Source: Methanosaeta sp. NSP1
GTDB lineage: Archaea; Halobacteriota; Methanosarcinia; Methanotrichales; Methanotrichaceae
Assembly (NCBI GenBank): GCA_002256595.1
Contig: NOLC01000160.1
Coordinates: 1-8,179 of the forward strand
Direction of reading: 5' to 3'
Length of the DNA stretch: 8,179 bases
Each line of letters opens with the position of its first letter. Positions within the stretch are counted from its first letter, which is position 1. The notes under the pieces are model-generated. The model worked only from the letters and a program-made list of their open reading frames with translations. It made no database searches and was not told where the DNA came from. A program made the translations under genes and the position numbers. This document shows positions 5,930-8,179 of this stretch, piece by piece.

Positions 5930-7171
5930 CTATACCGTGATCGGCGTGGAGAATGAGATCTCCCCGGCCAGAGACTGCCCCATGAGGGAACCGACTGAAT
6001 CGGGCTGGTTGGCCAGCAGCCACATCAATTTGACCAGCGCCACCTCCGGCAGCATATCTGCTCCCTCAATCGCCCCTGCATGCAGCATATCCCGTCCTGT
6101 GTCATATACCCGGTCGCATATTCTACCTCGAATGCATTGTGATGCTATCACTACGGGTATGCCCTCCTCCTTAGCCCTCCTGATGCCCTCTATCCAGTCG
6201 GAAGCCACATGGCCGAGGCCGGTTCCCTCCAGGACTATTCCCCGATATCCTTTATCGATGTAATAATTGAGGATCTCCGGCGAAGATCCAGGGGTGTACT
6301 TGACCAGAGCGCATCTGTCCTCCATCCTGGCCTGCAGCTCCAGAGCCGCTTCGCTGCGACGGCGGTAGGGCAGAAAGGTTTCAATTTTTCTGCTGAGATA
6401 GTCCACCCGTCCCAATGACGGCTGATTCATGCTCTGGAAGGCGTCCCGGCGGGAGGTATGCATCTTTCGCACTCTAGTGCCGCGATGAATAGCACAGAAG
6501 TCATCGCTGGTTGAGCCGTGCATCACAACTGAGACCTCGGCTATGTCGCTTATGGCAACAGCCGCGGCACAGACGGCATTTATGGAGGCGTCGCTGCTGG
6601 GCCGGTCCGAGCTTCTTTGCGATCCCACCAGGACGACCGGGACCGGCGTCTTGAGCATAAATGAGAGGGCTGCGGCTGTATACATCATAGTATCCGTCCC
6701 GTGGGTTATGATCACACCCTCTGCCCCGGATTCGATCTCCCGGGCAACTTCATTCGCGAGCCTGATCCAGTATTCAGCGCGCATATTTTCGCTCAAGATC
6801 TGGTATATGATCCGGGCGCTGTAGTTGGCGATCTCCTCCAGCTCCGGTATGGCAGAGATGATCTCGCCGGCGGAAAATTGGCTGGTCACCGCACCGGTGC
6901 GATAGTCCACCTTGCTGGCTATGGTTCCGCCGGTGGAGAGAATGGATACCTGGGGCAGGCCCTCTCTTCTCTGCAGGGGCCTATCGCTCCTGATCTTCTG
7001 GCTCTCCCGGCTCTTTTGCAGAAGAGCAATCCTGGATTTGGCGGCATCAAGTCCGATATTGTAGCCGTTGTCGAGCTTTATGACCACGTACCCCTCTCTC
7101 CGGGAGGGCATGACCACGCCCTCGTAAGTTGTGCCGCTCCTCTCTACAGAGATTCTGTCTCCAAGATCCAT
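5930..7171 (-). CDS. gatD: Glu-tRNA(Gln) amidotransferase subunit D (GatD)
   Basis: GatD is the L-asparaginase-like subunit of the archaeal GatDE complex; it frees ammonia from glutamine so that GatE can convert Glu-tRNA(Gln) to Gln-tRNA(Gln). Numbering from ATG 7171 (413 residues): a small N-terminal beta-barrel (about 1-52, starting [13 protein letters not shown]), a linker, then the asparaginase domain with STGGTIASK (79-87, catalytic T83), [10 protein letters not shown] (156-165, T159 and D160) and K236 in [12 protein letters not shown]. The complete catalytic set and the N-terminal domain separate it from plain asparaginases. The frame extends 7 codons further up to ATG 7192, but GGTGA (7183-7179) stands 7 nt before ATG 7171, and the family usually starts close to the GDR motif. 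gatE is not in the window. Confidence 0.95.
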   Translation of the reverse strand: MDLGDRISVERSGTTYEGVVMPSRREGYVVIKLDNGYNIGLDAAKSRIALLQKSRESQKIRSDRPLQRREGLPQVSILSTGGTIASKVDYRTGAVTSQFSAGEIISAIPELEEIANYSARIIYQILSENMRAEYWIRLANEVAREIESGAEGVIITHGTDTMMYTAAALSFMLKTPVPVVLVGSQRSSDRPSSDASINAVCAAAVAISDIAEVSVVMHGSTSDDFCAIHRGTRVRKMHTSRRDAFQSMNQPSLGRVDYLSRKIETFLPYRRRSEAALELQARMEDRCALVKYTPGSSPEILNYYIDKGYRGIVLEGTGLGHVASDWIEGIRRAKEEGIPVVIASQCIRGRICDRVYDTGRDMLHAGAIEGADMLPEVALVKLMWLLANQPDSVGSLMGQSLAGEISFSTPITV

Positions 7172-7178
7172 TATTGTC

Positions 7179-7183
7179 TCACC
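7179..7183 (-). promoter_or_regulatory. Shine-Dalgarno site GGTGA for gatD
   Basis: GGTGA followed 7 nt later by ATG 7171. It favours this start over ATG 7192, which has only a poor GGGTC immediately upstream. Confidence 0.65.
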
Positions 7184-7216
7184 AGACGCCATTTGACCCT
7201 TTTGCTTTAAATTGGA

Positions 7217-7227
7217 TATCTAAAAAC
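7217..7227 (-). promoter_or_regulatory. TATA-like element for gatD
   Basis: TTTTTAGATAT on the minus strand would place the transcript start near 7196, giving a leader of about 25 nt for ATG 7171. With the ATG at 7192 the transcript would be almost leaderless. Confidence 0.4.
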
Positions 7228-7262
7228 GTTGCCCTTGGAGTTCTTCCCTTGGACAAAGATGA

Positions 7263-7269
7263 TTAAATA
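7263..7269 (+). promoter_or_regulatory. TATA-like element for rdgB
   Basis: TTAAATA in GATTAAATAG; a start near 7291 would leave about 34 nt of leader with the GGAGG site. It lies only about 40 bp from the oppositely directed gatD element, making this a compact divergent promoter. Confidence 0.4.
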
Positions 7270-7316
7270 GCAGTAAAATGGTGAGCTTGCGCATCAAGAA
7301 AAGTCAGGCAAAGCGA

Positions 7317-7321
7317 GGAGG
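7317..7321 (+). promoter_or_regulatory. Shine-Dalgarno site GGAGG for rdgB
   Basis: GGAGG is followed 4 nt later by ATG 7326. It decides the start: the frame is open 16 codons further upstream to ATG 7278, but that extension is basic, not family-like, and would overlap the inferred transcript start. Confidence 0.7.
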
Positions 7322-7325
7322 ATGG

Positions 7326-7862
7326 ATGATCTATTTTGTGACCAGCAATAAGGGAAAGCACGCCGAGGCGCGGGCTATATTCGCAGATCTTGTCCAGAAG
7401 GATATCGGTTATACAGAGATTCAGGCCGATACGCTGGAAGAGGTGGCAGCCTATGGCATAAAAGAGGTCGCCGCCAGATTAGATGGCCCGGTGATGATCG
7501 AGGATGCCGGCCTCTTTGTGGAGGCGCTGCAGGGCTTTCCGGGAGTTTATTCCGCCTATGTGCAGAGGACCATAGGCAATGCAGGCATCCTGCGGCTGAT
7601 GGAAGGCATGGAGAGGCGCGATGCCTATTTCAAGTCGGTGGTGGCCTATGTCGAGCCCGGTCGCGAGCCGATCATGTTCAACGGGGAGGTGCATGGCCAG
7701 ATAGGCTTTGAGGAAAGGGGCCACAAGGGATTCGGATACGATCCCATCTTTTATGTGGGTGAGTCCAGCCTGGGGGAGAAGGAGATTGAGGAGAAGAACA
7801 GGATCTCCCACCGGGCTGCATCCATGAGGGCGCTGAAAAGGTGGCTGGAGGGCAGGAGATAA
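7326..7862 (+). CDS. rdgB: XTP/dITP diphosphatase (RdgB/HAM1 family)
   Basis: A 178-residue house-cleaning nucleotide pyrophosphatase that hydrolyses dITP, ITP and XTP to the monophosphates, keeping deaminated purines out of DNA and RNA. Motifs: TSNKGKHAEA at the N-terminus (6-15, phosphate and substrate binding), MIEDAGLFVEALQGFPGVYSA (57-77, with catalytic-region E59 and D60), HKGFGYDPIF (133-142) and EKNRISHRAASMRAL (156-170). The length matches archaeal members. Translation begins at ATG 7326, where the usual family N-terminus starts directly. The gene is the only intact plus-strand gene and diverges from gatD. Its stop is immediately followed by a transposase remnant, so its native 3' region has probably been replaced. 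Confidence 0.95.
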   Translation: MIYFVTSNKGKHAEARAIFADLVQKDIGYTEIQADTLEEVAAYGIKEVAARLDGPVMIEDAGLFVEALQGFPGVYSAYVQRTIGNAGILRLMEGMERRDAYFKSVVAYVEPGREPIMFNGEVHGQIGFEERGHKGFGYDPIFYVGESSLGEKEIEEKNRISHRAASMRALKRWLEGRR

Positions 7863-7869
7863 CTCCTCC

Positions 7870-8177
7870 TTGTGCCAATGGAATAGCAACGAAGAACTGA
7901 AGCTACCAGAAAGGCTCCGAGAACCGGGTGTCGGTCGAAAACGAGTTGCGGATAGAGAGCCAAGCTTACGGAGTGACCTGGAAGAAATAATGGAAGAGAG
8001 CACAGCAGGCGATCAGCCAAGACAAAGAAGGGGCTAAAAATAGAGGCCCGATTAGATAAACGAGATTACGAAACGGGAATAAAGATATTGGATGAAGATA
8101 TGGCACAATAAAGAATTGGTGCACATGAATTATATCCCATGTGGAATTATTCAAATAGTCAATGCTCTTTCTTTTCT
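7870..8177 (+). pseudogene. Internally deleted ISAzo13-family transposase remnant
   Basis: Beginning about 8 bp after the rdgB stop, one frame (codons in phase with 7870, stop TAA 8035) reads EELKLPERLREPGVGRKR and then ends its similarity at EESTAGD (8013). I recognise this as the segment before the DDE domain of ISAzo13-family ('Rhodopirellula-type') transposases, where G.GRK and an ...TTRGDP-like motif are conserved. In a different phase, from about 8013, the sequence reads SAKTKKGLKIEARLDKRDY, ETGIKILDEDMAQ, a TAA stop (8109-8111), then RIGAHELYPMWNYS. This matches the family's C-terminal end (GL.....LD...Y.TG.K..DE.M......H.F...WNY). The whole DDE catalytic core between the two is missing, and there is an in-frame stop, so the element cannot make an active transposase. 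The left boundary lies near 7863-7885; the right inverted repeat would be at or beyond the window edge. Confidence 0.75.
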
Positions 8178-8179
8178 CC

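Noticed and set aside
7479..8154. Several minus-strand open frames over rdgB and the transposase remnant
   Set aside because: They are antisense shadows without motifs; the plus-strand reading explains the same DNA with recognisable families.
1..8179. tRNA, rRNA or CRISPR array
   Set aside because: No cloverleaf, rRNA segment or regularly spaced repeats were seen by eye in the gaps; nearly all the remaining sequence is explained by coding genes.

Overview
The window reads as chromosome of a methanogenic euryarchaeon, most probably of the Methanosarcinales/Methanotrichales type (Methanothrix/Methanosaeta-like). Support: archaeal uL16 (L10e), aIF2-beta carrying a C-terminal TRAM domain, the archaea-only GatD subunit, two coenzyme F420 enzymes (CofE, CofC), and archaeal expression signals (TATA boxes about 25 bp before inferred starts, GGTGA/GGAGG Shine-Dalgarno sites, T-run terminators, TTG/GTG starts). 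The genus is an inference.

Layout. Eight genes lie on the minus strand and one on the plus strand. From right to left on the minus strand: gatD (5930-7171); then an operon-like block of rpl10e, aIF2-beta-TRAM, a 76-residue unknown, cofE and cofC (5862 down to 2967); a 488-bp gap with stacked hairpins, T-runs and remnants of reading frames; a long-chain-type polyprenyl synthetase overlapping a radical SAM/SPASM gene (2478 down to 612), closed by a hairpin-plus-T7 terminator; and the 5' part of a DUF998-type membrane protein that runs off the left edge. rdgB/HAM1 (7326-7862) is divergent from gatD. Directly after its stop lies an internally deleted ISAzo13-family transposase remnant reaching the right edge.

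How the genes work together. L10e and aIF2-beta belong to the ribosome and initiation, and GatD (with GatE encoded elsewhere) makes Gln-tRNA(Gln). CofC and CofE are the steps before and after CofD in F420 synthesis. The tight spacing suggests that F420 production is co-transcribed with translation genes. The prenyl synthetase has small residues before its first Asp-rich motif, which fits a long prenyl product such as the methanophenazine side chain. RdgB removes non-canonical purine nucleotides.

Most notable: an apparent one-base frameshift separating the N-terminus of the radical SAM protein from its CxxxCxxC motif; the internally deleted ISAzo13 remnant abutting rdgB; a perfect 6-bp inverted repeat between the TATA box and the inferred start of the rpl10e transcript; and a possible small RNA with promoter, hairpins and U-tract near 2639-2750. 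I did not find a convincing new multi-gene system.
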